NCBI RefSeq assembly: GCF_010183535.1
Contig: NC_071331.1
Span: forward strand, 20,522,001-20,586,000
Direction: 5' to 3'
DNA: 64,000 bases
Origin: Caenorhabditis remanei
Taxonomy: Eukaryota > Nematoda > Chromadorea > Rhabditida > Rhabditidae
Shown one piece after another: positions 1-10,500 of this stretch (its first letter is position 1; every line of letters begins with the position of its first letter). The position numbers and the translations under genes are program-made. A model generated the notes under the pieces. That model was not told the DNA's origin, ran no database searches, and saw only the letters and a program-made list of their open reading frames with translations.

Positions 1-404
1 GGCTCTCTGAAACTGATCTTTGGTTTCTGGGTCTCACCACGAAATCACTAAAACTACTGTAACTCGGCCCATTCCGAGAGTTAAAATATGAAAATTATAT
101 GGTTCAAATCAGGAAAACAAGGGCTTTCGAACAAGATTCATATTTTCATCAAAAAACAAGCCGAGGATCTCAAAAAAAAAAGCGCTTTCGACATGAAAAA
201 TTAGTTTTTTTTTGGAGAAAAGTCAGCGAAATTCAGTCCCAAATCAAGTTTGGGGCCTCTAAATCGCTATTTCTGACAAATTTCGGATTCAGAATCGATT
301 TTGATGAGGTCACAATGCTTCCAAACCCAAAAAAAAAACAAATTTTGCATCGATTTTCCATTCAAAATTTCAAATTTCCTCTAGTTTCCATCTGAATTTC
401 CTAC

Positions 405-1333
405 CCATCCTCATCAACATCTTCCGTATGAATATCGAATTGCCATCTCTCGACGACCGCCTTCGTCTTCACCTCTGAAATCACCATCACCAGCCGTTTC
501 AGCTGTTTTTTTGCGAGCCAATCTGAAAAAAATTATCGATTTTCGTGTTTTTACATGAAAAATCGGGATTTTTCTAGTTTTTAGATGCAAAATTCTCAAT
601 TTTTCAGGTTTTTACATGAAAATTATTGATTTTTCAGGTTTTCTGAAGAATATTTACTGAAAAATCAAATTTCAGCCGATTTAGGCTTAAAAATCGCGAT
701 TTTCAGCTAAAAGAAGCTGAAAATAGTGCAAAAAGTATGTAATTTCTTTAAAATCGGAAGTTTTTAGTCAAAAAACCAATGAAACAGGAACAAATGATTT
801 TGCGCCAAAGGTGCGCCAGATTTTCCGGATTTTTCACTAAATCTTCAGTTTTCGACAAAGAAATAGGTAAAAATAGTGTTTTGGTAGTGAAAACTGCGTT
901 TTTTCCGATTTTAATCCAAAAAGCTGCTTTTTCGCTAGCGAATCTGTAAAAATTATCGACTTTTTGAGTTTTTACTTGAAAATTATCGATTTTTCAGGTT
1001 TTTACATGAAACATTATGATTTTTTCTAGTTTTTACATGAAAAATAAGGATTTTCCATGTTACATACACTCGACTTGTTTCAAAAGTGGCTTCATGAATG
1101 CTTCAAGCTTCTTATCGTTCGTAACGAACAACGCCAGTCCGTATTTCTTCTCCCGTTTAAAACTGTCACTCGGATACAATCCACGTTGATAGAGAATACT
1201 GCTTAGACCGAAATCTGCAAAAAAATCTGAAATTTTTGAGCCAAAATCGGCGGAAATCGATACCAAAGAACTCTTTGACGAGTTGTGCCGATCCTTTGAG
1301 GGAAATCGCGTTTTGCGTCTTTACCTCTGTCAT
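405..1333 (-). CDS. mdf-2: Mad2 spindle assembly checkpoint protein, 5' part
   Basis: HORMA-domain protein that binds Mad1 and Cdc20 at unattached kinetochores and restrains the anaphase-promoting complex. Three exons are visible on the minus strand: 1264-1333, 1068-1214 and 405-522. They join in frame (phases 1 and 1) to about 111 residues. The start at 1333 gives MTEVKTQNAISLKGSAQLV, which aligns with the Mad2 N-terminus (ITLRGSAEIVAEFF). Exon 2 carries SSILYQRGLYPSDSF and KYGLALFV, both Mad2 hallmarks, and exon 3 carries VVERWQFDIHTED. Human Mad2 has about 205 residues, so the C-terminal safety-belt half lies left of the window; positions 1-404 read as intron. Exon 3 could be read to a stop at 401-403, but the GT at 404-403 and the missing half favour a splice donor. 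The gene is divergent from the next one and shares its 5' region. Confidence 0.93.
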
Positions 1334-1996
1334 TTCCTGGAATTTATGAAATCGTAAGAGGTTTCTAAGTAGAAAGCAAGGTTTTTCATGTGAAAATGAG
1401 ACAAAAAATGGAAAAAATGATGAGAAATTGGTGAAATGAGGCGAAACAAATTCAAAAAATTGATTATTGGCGGCAAAACGAGAAACACGCCAACAAAATA
1501 TCGAGTTTCGCGCCATACACCTCGTTGGCGTGTTTTCGGTTTTTTCGCGGACTCGTATCGAATTAATTGAAAAATCATCGATTTCAATCATTTCCAGTTC
1601 AAATTTTGTGATTTTTGTGCGTTTTTCGACATTTTTGAGTTGTTTTTATTAATAAGATGAGTTGTATTGCCAAAAATGCTACGGAATTCATCAAAACTTG
1701 GTAAAACTCGGTGGAAATCGATTTGACTTGTTTTTCCTAGGTATTAACTGGTTTTTTGCAGTTTTTGGCAGTTTTTATGTGATTTTAACGTTTAAAACGT
1801 ATTTTTAAGTTCAAATTGCTATCCGAATTCATCGAAAATTATTATTTTTCAACATCAATCAATTTTCTTCGATTTTTTAAATTCTTAGCTCATTTTTCTC
1901 CAATTTTCAGCGTTTTTATGATTTTTTTGCTCAAAAAAGCTCCGAAACTCCGTTTTTACCTTATAAATCCCTTAAAAATGCATATTTCCATTCCAG
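1334..1996. promoter_or_regulatory. Bidirectional promoter with E2F-like sites
   Basis: This is the only DNA between the divergent mdf-2 and NDUFV3-like starts. It contains TTGGCGGCAAAA (1467-1478), TTTCGCGCC (1506-1514) and TTTTTTCGCGG (1540-1550), all close to E2F/DP sites, which would suit a cell-cycle gene. A perfect 12-bp inverted repeat AAACACGCCAAC / GTTGGCGTGTTT lies at 1483-1494 and 1524-1535. The rest is AT-rich without obvious signals until the acceptor directly before 1997. The regulatory role is inferred from motifs and position. Confidence 0.5.
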
Positions 1997-3059
1997 ATGA
2001 ATCGCTTGGTAGTGATTTCCGCTCGTCGCATGGCGTCGGCCGCCCCGAAACCTCCACCGGAATTGAGCACGCCGAGAAGGCGAGACAAGTCGCTGGTAAG
2101 AAGAATCGATGGATTCTCGGTGAAAATCAGGGAAAAATTCGAGAAAAAATGCAAAAATTTTGTATTTTTTCCGATTTTTTTCTGGAAAAAATCGAATTTT
2201 TCTCTATTTTTTCACTGTTTTCTAAATAAAAACGAGGAAAATTGTGCCTGAACTTCAAAAAAATGACATTTTAGTTCTAAAAGTCTATAATTTTTCCATT
2301 TCCACTGCATTTTTTCGGTCAAAATTGACGAAAAACTGAATAGAATAGGTTGAAGATCACAAAAGAGACACTTTGAAAATTTATGAATTTAAGAAAATGT
2401 TATTTTACTCAGAAATAGTGGAAAACTCTTGAAATTATCATTAGAAATCGAAATTTTGACCTAAAATTCAAATTTTTCAGGTAAAAACCCTCGAAATCCA
2501 TCAAATTCTAAAAAAATGTCCTTATTTTTGCACTATTTTCAGCTATTTTTAGCTAAAAATCGCAATTTTTCGCATAAATTGGCTGAAATTTGATTTTTTA
2601 GAAAATCTGAGAAAAACCTTCGGCGCAAAAAACTTCTAGGCGTGTCTACTCGTTTTTTGACTGAAAAATTGCTGTTTTTCCGTTTTTTAATAGATTTTTA
2701 GGAAATATTAATGTTTTTGCACTATTTTCTGATGTTTTTTCGGCTGAAAATCGCAATTTCTAGCATATTTTTTCAGGAAATCTGAAAAAAAAGCGGATTT
2801 TCAGAACCAAAATAATTTTTTAATAGAAATGTTGACCTAAAATTTAAAATTTTCAGGTAAAAAACCCTCGAAAATCAATAAATTCCCGTTAAAAATGTCA
2901 GTTTCAGGCGGAAAACCGGACTGGTCTCTTTACAAATGCGACGATTATCTGAAATTCGATAAATATTCGTACGCTCATGCTGAAATCACAATGAACAAAT
3001 CACGTGTCCCACAGCCAACCAATCGAAAAGCCGACGTTTTGCCAAAAGTTCGTGCTTAA
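1997..3059 (+). CDS. NDUFV3: Probable complex I flavoprotein subunit 3 (NDUFV3-like)
   Basis: NDUFV3 is a small accessory subunit on the NADH-oxidising arm of mitochondrial complex I. The ATG follows TTCCATTCCAG directly, a likely spliced-leader site. Exon 1997-2095 gives MNRLVVISARRMASAAPKPP, basic and serine/alanine-rich like a mitochondrial presequence. Exon 2908-3059 contains WSLYKCDDYLKFDKYSYAHA and then SRVPQPTNR, matching the YKN-x-x-HH-x-YSTYTF and F-R-M-PQPSS pattern of vertebrate NDUFV3. Problem: exon 1 ends in phase 0 but exon 2 needs one base in front, so the two do not join in frame. A 37-nt stretch at 2481-2517, behind a TTTTTCAG, would restore the frame, but its donor (gtcctt) is poor. 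The other frame of exon 1 fits exon 2 but lacks a mitochondrial-looking start. Product is fairly sure; structure is not. Confidence 0.72.
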
Positions 3060-3248
3060 TTCCTGGAGCAATTTGGAGCTCGTTTATCACTAATTTTCAT
3101 AGATTTACGCCGTTTTTGTCTGAAAAATTCGAATTTTTTCGAAAATTTCAGTCAGGAACACATCAAATTTTCCCGATTTTATGTAGATTTTTCGTATAAA
3201 AAGTTTGGTTTTTTCGTGTTTTAATGTTTTTATTCGTTTTCATTGGCA

Positions 3249-3291
3249 GTTACCATGACTACCTTGGACAACCTGTTTCCATGGAAACAGG
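3249..3291. promoter_or_regulatory. X-box (RFX/DAF-19) palindrome
   Basis: CCTGTTTCCATGGAAACAGG at 3272-3291 is a perfect 20-bp palindrome whose core GTTTCCATGGAAAC fits the RFX X-box pattern (GTNRCC/N-AT-RGYAAC type). A weaker X-box-like word, GTTACCATGACTAC, lies at 3249-3262. Both stand out from the AT-rich surroundings. In C. elegans, X-boxes usually sit within about 250 bp of ciliary gene starts; here the nearest start (ric-8) is 1.3 kb away, so the target gene is uncertain. Confidence 0.45.
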
Positions 3292-3969
3292 CGGCTTTTT
3301 TCATTTCTCTCTTTTTCCTTCATTTTACATTTATTTCTCTCAATTTTTCAGATTTTGATGTGAAAAACTCGATATTTTCAAAAATTTTGATCAAAAATCG
3401 GGAAAAACCGCAATTTTTACTATGAAAAATGAAGATTTTAGATAGAAATCTGGCGTACCTTCGGCGCAAAATTTTTTTCGTTTTCACTACAAACTAGCTT
3501 TTTTCCATTTTTCTACAGATTTTTGAGAAAATTACATACTTTTTGCACAGAAAATCACGATTTTTGGTCTAAAACGGCTGAAATTCGATTTTTCAAGAAA
3601 ATCTGGCGCACCTTCGGCGCAAAACTTCAAAAACGTTTTTTCACTCGTTTTTTTGACCGAAAACTTGTTTTTTTTTCTATTTTTCTACCGATTTCTAGGA
3701 AATAACATACTTTTTGCACTATTTTGTGCTATTTTTAGTTGAAAATCGCAATTTTCAACCTAAATCGGCTGAAATTTAATTTTTTAAAAGAAATCTGGCG
3801 CACCTTCGGCGCGAATTCTTTTTTCCACTGTCCGGTTAGTTTTTTGGTTGAAACTTGCATTTTTCTATCGATTTTATAGAAAAAAACATAATTTTTGCTT
3901 TAATTTGGATGAAAACTGCGAATTTTTCGGCCCGAAAACAGTGATTTTTAATTGAAAATTACGATTTTC

Positions 3970-4417
3970 CATACTTGTCAAATCACGGGCCGGCCCGCAG
4001 GGCCCGCAGCAAAAAATTATTTTTGAAAAATAGAATTGAAAGTCTTGGAAATTAAATTTTTTCTTCGGTTTATACTAAATCGAGGTCGGGGGATTCGATA
4101 AGACTACTTTCAGAAGCCTCCAGCAAGTTCTTGATCCTGATTCTGATCATCGGCTGATTATCACAGAGACTTTGAGAGGCTCAAAGTTTATAGAGACAAA
4201 ATAACTTATTCTGACAATTTTCGTTTTCACTTGTTGTCATTTTATAATTTCTAATCAATAATATGTTTGCCATGAAGTAGTAAACGAAAGAACAATGGGA
4301 AAACGACTAAAAATTTTTTTTTCAATATTTTGACGGGCCGAACGGGCCGGGCCGGGCCGGGCTGGGCCGGGCCGGAAGATTTTTTTAGCGGGCCCGGCCC
4401 GGCCCGTGACAAGTATG
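3970..4417. mobile_element. hAT-like foldback element, GGCC-rich type (copy 1)
   Basis: The ends are CATACTTGTCA and TGACAAGTATG, followed inward by GGGCCGGCCCG-type blocks in inverted orientation. It is flanked by the 8-bp direct repeat CGATTTTC at 3962-3969 and 4418-4425. The interior is not GGCC-rich and differs from other copies. It has no transposase reading frame, so it is non-autonomous. Confidence 0.75.
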
Positions 4418-4578
4418 CGATTTTCCGCCCGAAAATTGGATTTTTTTCGCTGAGAACGGCCCATTTCCAACTTTTTCGTTTACTTATCCCACTGTAAATT
4501 CCATTTTTCTCTCTTTTTATCTTCCGAAATTCCTCTAAATCGCCAATTTTTGAAAATTTCAGCTCAATTCCAGACGCA

Positions 4579-7500
4579 ATGCCGGGTGATCACTTGAATT
4601 CGGATCAAATCACCAGAATATTCTCAGGAAGTACCGCGAGAATCGAAGAATTCTTCTCAAAATGGAATTTTGCCAATGCAAATTCGACACAATTCGCAAT
4701 GAGTGCTGGAGATAAGAATGTCAGTTGAAAAAGAGGGAAAAAATCGAAATTCTGGCTGAAAATGATGGAAAAATCGTGTTTTTCGATGCAAAATGTGCTA
4801 AAAAACGGCTGAAAATCGGCAAAATAGTCAATTTTGAGGTAGTCTGGCGCGCCTGAGGCGCACTTTTTTGTTTTTTTGAAAAATCGACGAAATTTGCCGA
4901 TTTTCAGTAGTTTTGACTGGAAAAATCTGAATTTTTCATATTTTTCACCTAAAAAAATGGAAAAAATCGTGTTTTTCGACGAAAAATGTGCTAAAAACAG
5001 CAAAAATCTGTCAATTTTGAAGTAGACTGGCGCGCCTGTGGCGCACTTTTTCAGTAGAAAAATCAACGAAATTTGCAGATTTTCAGCAGTTTTCACCTGA
5101 AATTTGTAGATTTTTAGCATTTTTTTATTGGAAATTTACCAATTTTCTTCATTTTTAGTCGAAATTTATCGATTTTTAGAAGATTTTATTCAAAATTTGC
5201 AGATTTTTATCCTTTTTTATTCGAAAAACCGGAATTTTTCATATTTTTTACCTAAAATAATGGAAAAATCGCGTTTTTCGATGAAAAAAGTGCTAAAAGG
5301 TAAATTTTGAGGCGGTCTGGCGCGCCTGGGGCGCAATTTTTAGTCGAAAGTCATCGAAATTTGCCGATTTTCAACATTTTTCACTTAAAATTTCCTAATT
5401 TTCAGCTGTTTTCACTCGAAAAACCGGATTTTTTTTCATATTTTTCACCCAAAAAAATGAAAATTCGCCTGAAAACGATGGAAAAATTGCGTTTTTCGAC
5501 ACAAAATGTGCTAAAAAACTGCAAATCTGTAAATTTTGAAGTAGTCTGGCGCGCCTGTGGCGCACTTTTTTATTATAAAAATTTGCCGATTTTTCAGCTG
5601 TTTTTACTCGAAGTTTGCCAATTTTCAGCATTTTTTTAGTCGAAATTTATCGATTTTTAGAAGATTTTATTCAAAATTTGCAGATTTTTATCTTTTTTTA
5701 TTCGAAAAAACCGGAAATTTTCTTATTTTTTACCAATAGTAACGGAAAAATCGCGTTTTTCGATGAAAATAGTGCTAAAAAGGTAAATTTTGAGGTGGTC
5801 TGGCGCGCCTGGGCGCACTTTTTTAAATTATAAAAATTTGCCGATTTTCAGCATTTTCACTCAAAATTTCCTATTTTTCAGCTGTTTTTACTCGAAGTTT
5901 ACCGATTTTCAGTTTTGACTCGAAAAACCGGAATTTTTTCATATTTTTAAACCAAAAAATGGAAATTCCAGCTGAAAATGATGGAAAATCGTCTTTTTCA
6001 ACGAAAAATGTGCTAAAAACAGCAAAAATCTGTAGATTTAGAAGTAGTCTGGCGCGCCTGCAGCGCATTTTTTTTTGAAATGTATCGAAATTTGGGGTTT
6101 TAGCAGTTTTTTAATCGATTTTTCCATATTTTTCCCCTCAAAATTGATAAATTTTCAGTTGCTGGGTGACAAGATAGCCGCAGTAATCGATCGAGACGAA
6201 TTGACGGCGATTCTTTTGGAAACAGTCAGACTTTTGAGTCGAGAGAGAGATGGATTGGAGGTAATTGGGGAATTCTGAAGACGTGGAGAGAATTCTGAAG
6301 CGTTTGAAATCTTTCTGACGTCATCAGGAGGCTTCAGAAGTTGATTCCAGAAAACGTGATAAAATAACTGAAAATGGGGTATCTGGCGTGTCTTTTGCGC
6401 TTTTTTATGAAAAAAAAAGTCGATAATTTGGGGGAGAAATCGTGAATAAAACCAACGAATTCCGCTGATTTTTGATGTCTGACGTGCCTTCGGCGCGTTT
6501 TCCGTTATTTTGACGCATTTTTACTGGAAAAATATTAAGAAAATCACGAAAATCACTCAAAATCACATCGAAATTCAGAATTTCCAGTGGCTGGCGTGCC
6601 TTCGACGCTTTTTCTATCAAAATCTAGCTTAAATAATATCCACAAAAAACATGCAAATTATATCAAATTTTCGAAAGTCTGGGGTATCTTTGACGCGTTT
6701 TTCAACTCTCTGGGGTGCCTTTGACGCGTTTTTCAACTCCCTGGGGTGCCTTTGACGCGTTTTTCAACTCTCTGGGGCAGTGTGTTTTCTCGAGACGGTC
6801 TCGAGAAATTTTTCGAGAAATCCTCGAGAAATTAACGAGAAATTAACGAGAAATTTTTCGAGAAATTTCTCGAGAAATTCTCGAGAAACTTTCGAGAAAT
6901 TGAGTGTTTATAGCTTTAAAATGGGAATCAAAAAATTTTTGAGTGAAGAAAATTAGAAAAATTATTTTTTCTTAAAATGTAACTTTTTGATGTTTCTTTG
7001 TAGAAAAGCTCAAGACACATCTTTTGATACATTTTTGCATTTCTTGATGAGTTATGATGATTTTTCCGAGGGCGCCAGTTTTGACTTTTGAAGCGGTGGC
7101 ACGATGCTCAGAAAGTAGAATGTCAATTCAACATAATTTTTTTGTTTATTTGAGTGTTTTCCAATATTTTGAAACAAAAAATCAATAACTCCAAGAGAAA
7201 AATAAAAAGTTTTTTTTTCGAATATTCAAATCACGATCAGGAAAAATCGATTATCAAAAAAATCAAAATTGGAACTATTTCAAAAAACTAATTTTCGTAT
7301 TGCTGAATGTTTCAGCTATCTTTGAAAAAAAAGTTCATGCAAAATGGACTTATTTCAGCTGAGATACATATGAAAGTATGCAGGTGTACTCACCTATGAT
7401 CGCTACTGTAGCTGAAAAGAAAACAACGACACTCCGCCTTTACGCATGTGCGCGCTGTTTAGCAGAGTTTCTCGAGGAATTTCTCGAGAAATTTTTCGAG

Positions 7501-10500
7501 AAATTTTCGAGAAATTTCTCGAGACGTTTCTCGAGAAATTTCTCGTAATGGCGTTTCTCGAGAAACTTTTTCTCGAGAACACACACTGCTCTGGGGTGCC
7601 TTTGCCGCGTTTTTCAAGTCTCTGGGGTGCCGTTGACGCGTTTTTTTCAACTTAAATTTCCCTGTTTTCAGAGTCTCCTGAACAACGATCTCTGTGATAA
7701 AATTCTGAGACACGCGGCACTCAAATCGGAGGATGGATACCCGAAAAGTGTTCATGGTAGGGGGGAAATCTCTAGAAAATTCTAGAAGAAATTCCATAAT
7801 TTTCAGCCCTAATGGAAGCACAGAAATGTCTCGTCAACACAATGTTTCATTCGGCAAAAATGAGAGATCGATTCTAGTGAGTTTGGGGAGATTTTTTGAC
7901 CGATTTATCAGAGAAAATTGATTTAATTTTGGCATTTTTAGCCGATTTTTGGGTCAGAAATGTCTGAAATCGAAGCATTTTGATGGATTTTCAGTCATTT
8001 TCAGCAAATTTTGTGTCAGAAATATACATAATCAAGGTGTTTTGACCAATTTTCATCGGATTTTTGACATTTTTATAGTTAAAATCGTCAAAAATGGTAT
8101 ATTTTGACCGATTTTCAGTAATTTCCAGTCGATTTTGAGATTTTTCCAGTAATTTTCAGCCGATTTTGACCGAAATTGATTGAAAATTGTCATTTTTAGC
8201 AGAGATTTTGATGGATTTTCAGTCATTTTCAGCAAATGTTCGATGGATTTTTCGTCATTTTTGGCCGATTCTTACAATTTTTTAGACGATTTTCACCGAT
8301 TTTTGGGTCAGAAATCTCAAAAATCGAAGTATTTTGACGGTTTTTTTGTCATTTTCAGTTTTTTTTTTGAGATTTTTTCAGTCAAAATTATCAAAAATGA
8401 CGATTTGGACTGAAATTCTGCAATTTTATATTGAAAATTGATTGAAAATTGTCATTTTTAGCCGAATTTGAGTCAAAAATGTCCGAAATTGAGGTATTTT
8501 GACGAATTTTCAGTAATTTTCAGCCGATTTTTGACATTTTTTCAGTCAAAATCATCAAAAATTGTGTATTTTGACGGATTTTTAGTCATTTTCAGCCGAT
8601 TTTTTTGCATTTTTCCACTCAAAATTGTCAAAGAAAAGTTTCAGTTTGGACTCGCAAAACAGTGAAAACATTCTTCAATTCCTGTCCGAATTCGACGAAT
8701 CGCAGAGAAAAGAGTCGAAAATCGAATGGATTCGTGAAATGAATCAAGTTCAATCATCAGAAGTCTGGTATTTCTATCATCGAATCGCATTCATTGCAAC
8801 CGCTATGAATCGAGACTTTCAGGTGAGAAAATGGGGACAGCTGGCGTGCCTTTGACGCGTTTTATGCTGGAAAATGCGGAAATTTTGGGAGAAATATTGA
8901 AGAAAATCAGAAAATTGGAAGTTGAATACGATTTTTTGATGTCTGGCGTGCCTTCGGCGTGTTTTTTACTCAAAAAGTAAATTAAAAATTGCTTCAAAAC
9001 TACCCGATTCATTAAAAAAACAAAAAAATCGGCCAAGAACCATCAAAATCTCATTTGTCTGGCGTGACTTTGACGCGTTTTTCAACTCCCTGGGGTGCCT
9101 TTGAGGCGTTTTGAGTGAACTCTGAAAACGCGTCAAAGGCGCGCCAATCTGATAGATTTCTTGCTGAACATTCAGAAACTTTTAAAAATTCAAGTCAGGG
9201 GTGCCTTTGACGCGTTTTTCAACTACTTTCTGGGGTACCTTTGACGCGTTTTTCAACTTCCTGGGGTACCTTTGACGCGTTTTTCAACTTCCTGGGGTAC
9301 CTTTGACGCGTTTTTCAACTTCCTGGGGTACCTTTGACGCGTTTTCCAACTCTCTGGCGTGCTTTTGACGCGTTTTTCAACTTTCTGGGGTGCATTTGAC
9401 GCGTTTCTCAACTCTCTGGGGTGCCTTTGACGCGTTTTTTTTCAACTAAAATTCTCTCATATTTTTTCAGAAATCCTGGGCGAACAACCCTCAAATGATC
9501 GATCATCTTCTGACGGCGGTCCGTTGTGTCCTCGGAAAAACTTCTGTTCCTCAAATTGATCTTCTTCGTGCCAACGAGGCACTCAAGTCATTCTTCAACG
9601 TCTTCTGTCATTTCCATGGCGAAGTTGAGGCGATTAATAAGGTAAAAATTGAGGAATTTTTGAGCCAAAAATTAACAATTTTGAATTATTTTGCTGAAAA
9701 CTAGCCAGATCTGAAATTTAGATAGTTTTTTAGCATTTTCAGCCTCATTTCCAGTCATTTCAAATAATGCAAAAAAGTTTTGCCACCAATGGGGTTCGAA
9801 CCCTGGTTGTTATTTTGATAGGTCACCTGTCTACCTCAACTGCTCGGCCACCACTTTTTTTTTGAAAATTAAGGAAATTTTCGAATTTTTTTTTGTATTT
9901 TAGGATAGTATGGGTCAAATTTTATGAGTCAAATTTCCAGTAATTTCAAATAAAGCTAAAAAGACAGAAATCATGAAGAAAGCCAGCTGATTTTTGAAGA
10001 CTGGCGTGCCTTCGGCGCGTTTTTACTGAAAAATAGAAAAGAAACCTTAGAAATTTCAAATTTTACAGTGTATGGAGCGCCTTTGACGCTTTTTCTATCG
10101 AAATTAGACTTAAATTCTCACAAAAACTTTAAAATTATATCAAATAGCTACTTATATCAAGATTTTCAGTGTCTGGCGCGCCTTCGACGCTTTTTCATTG
10201 ACCAACATTTGGAAATTATACGAAAAACCGTTGAAATCGGATTTCTGGCGCGCCTTTGACGCGTTTTTATGCCAGAAAATACAGAAAAGCCAAAAATCCA
10301 GTTTTCTGTAATCTGGCGCGCCTTTGACGCGTTTTCCAATTATTTCTTGGACATCCGGACTAACAGTGCATACAGATGGACGTCTGAACAATCTGTGTCT
10401 GGCGTTCCATCGGCGCGTTTTTACTATGAAATACCTTGAACGCTGGCGTTCCTTTGACGCGCTTTTTAAACTCTCTGGGGTGTCTTTGACGCGTTTTTAC

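Larger units (their letters stand above)
3060..4578. other. Intergenic region between NDUFV3-like gene and ric-8
   Basis: The first 200 bases are AT-rich. A non-repetitive block at 3240-3340 holds X-box-like sites. From about 3440 to 3900 a loose repeat occurs four times with the words CTGGCGYACCTTCGGCGC and ATACTTTTTGCAC. A hAT-like foldback element fills 3970-4417. The last 160 bases before ric-8 (from about 4420) include CTTTTTCGTTTACTTATCCC and a TTTCAG at 4557-4562, a possible trans-splice site 17 bases before the ATG. No gene is seen. Confidence 0.6.

Noticed and set aside
99..395. Open frame of 98 codons at the left edge
   Set aside because: Lysine/phenylalanine-rich translation of AT-rich intron. 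It lies antisense to the mdf-2 intron with no splice logic.
1816..2229. 137-codon frame over the NDUFV3-like first exon
   Set aside because: Its first 60 codons are hydrophobic AT-rich intron translation. It is kept only as the alternative frame that would fit exon 2.
4605..5120. 171-codon minus-strand frame in ric-8 intron 1
   Set aside because: Made of the repeat word GAPVYFKI and phenylalanine runs; it is a product of the repeat array, antisense to exon 1.
9190..9445. CRISPR-like array
   Set aside because: The 31-bp tandem units have no unique spacers, and this is a eukaryotic intron.
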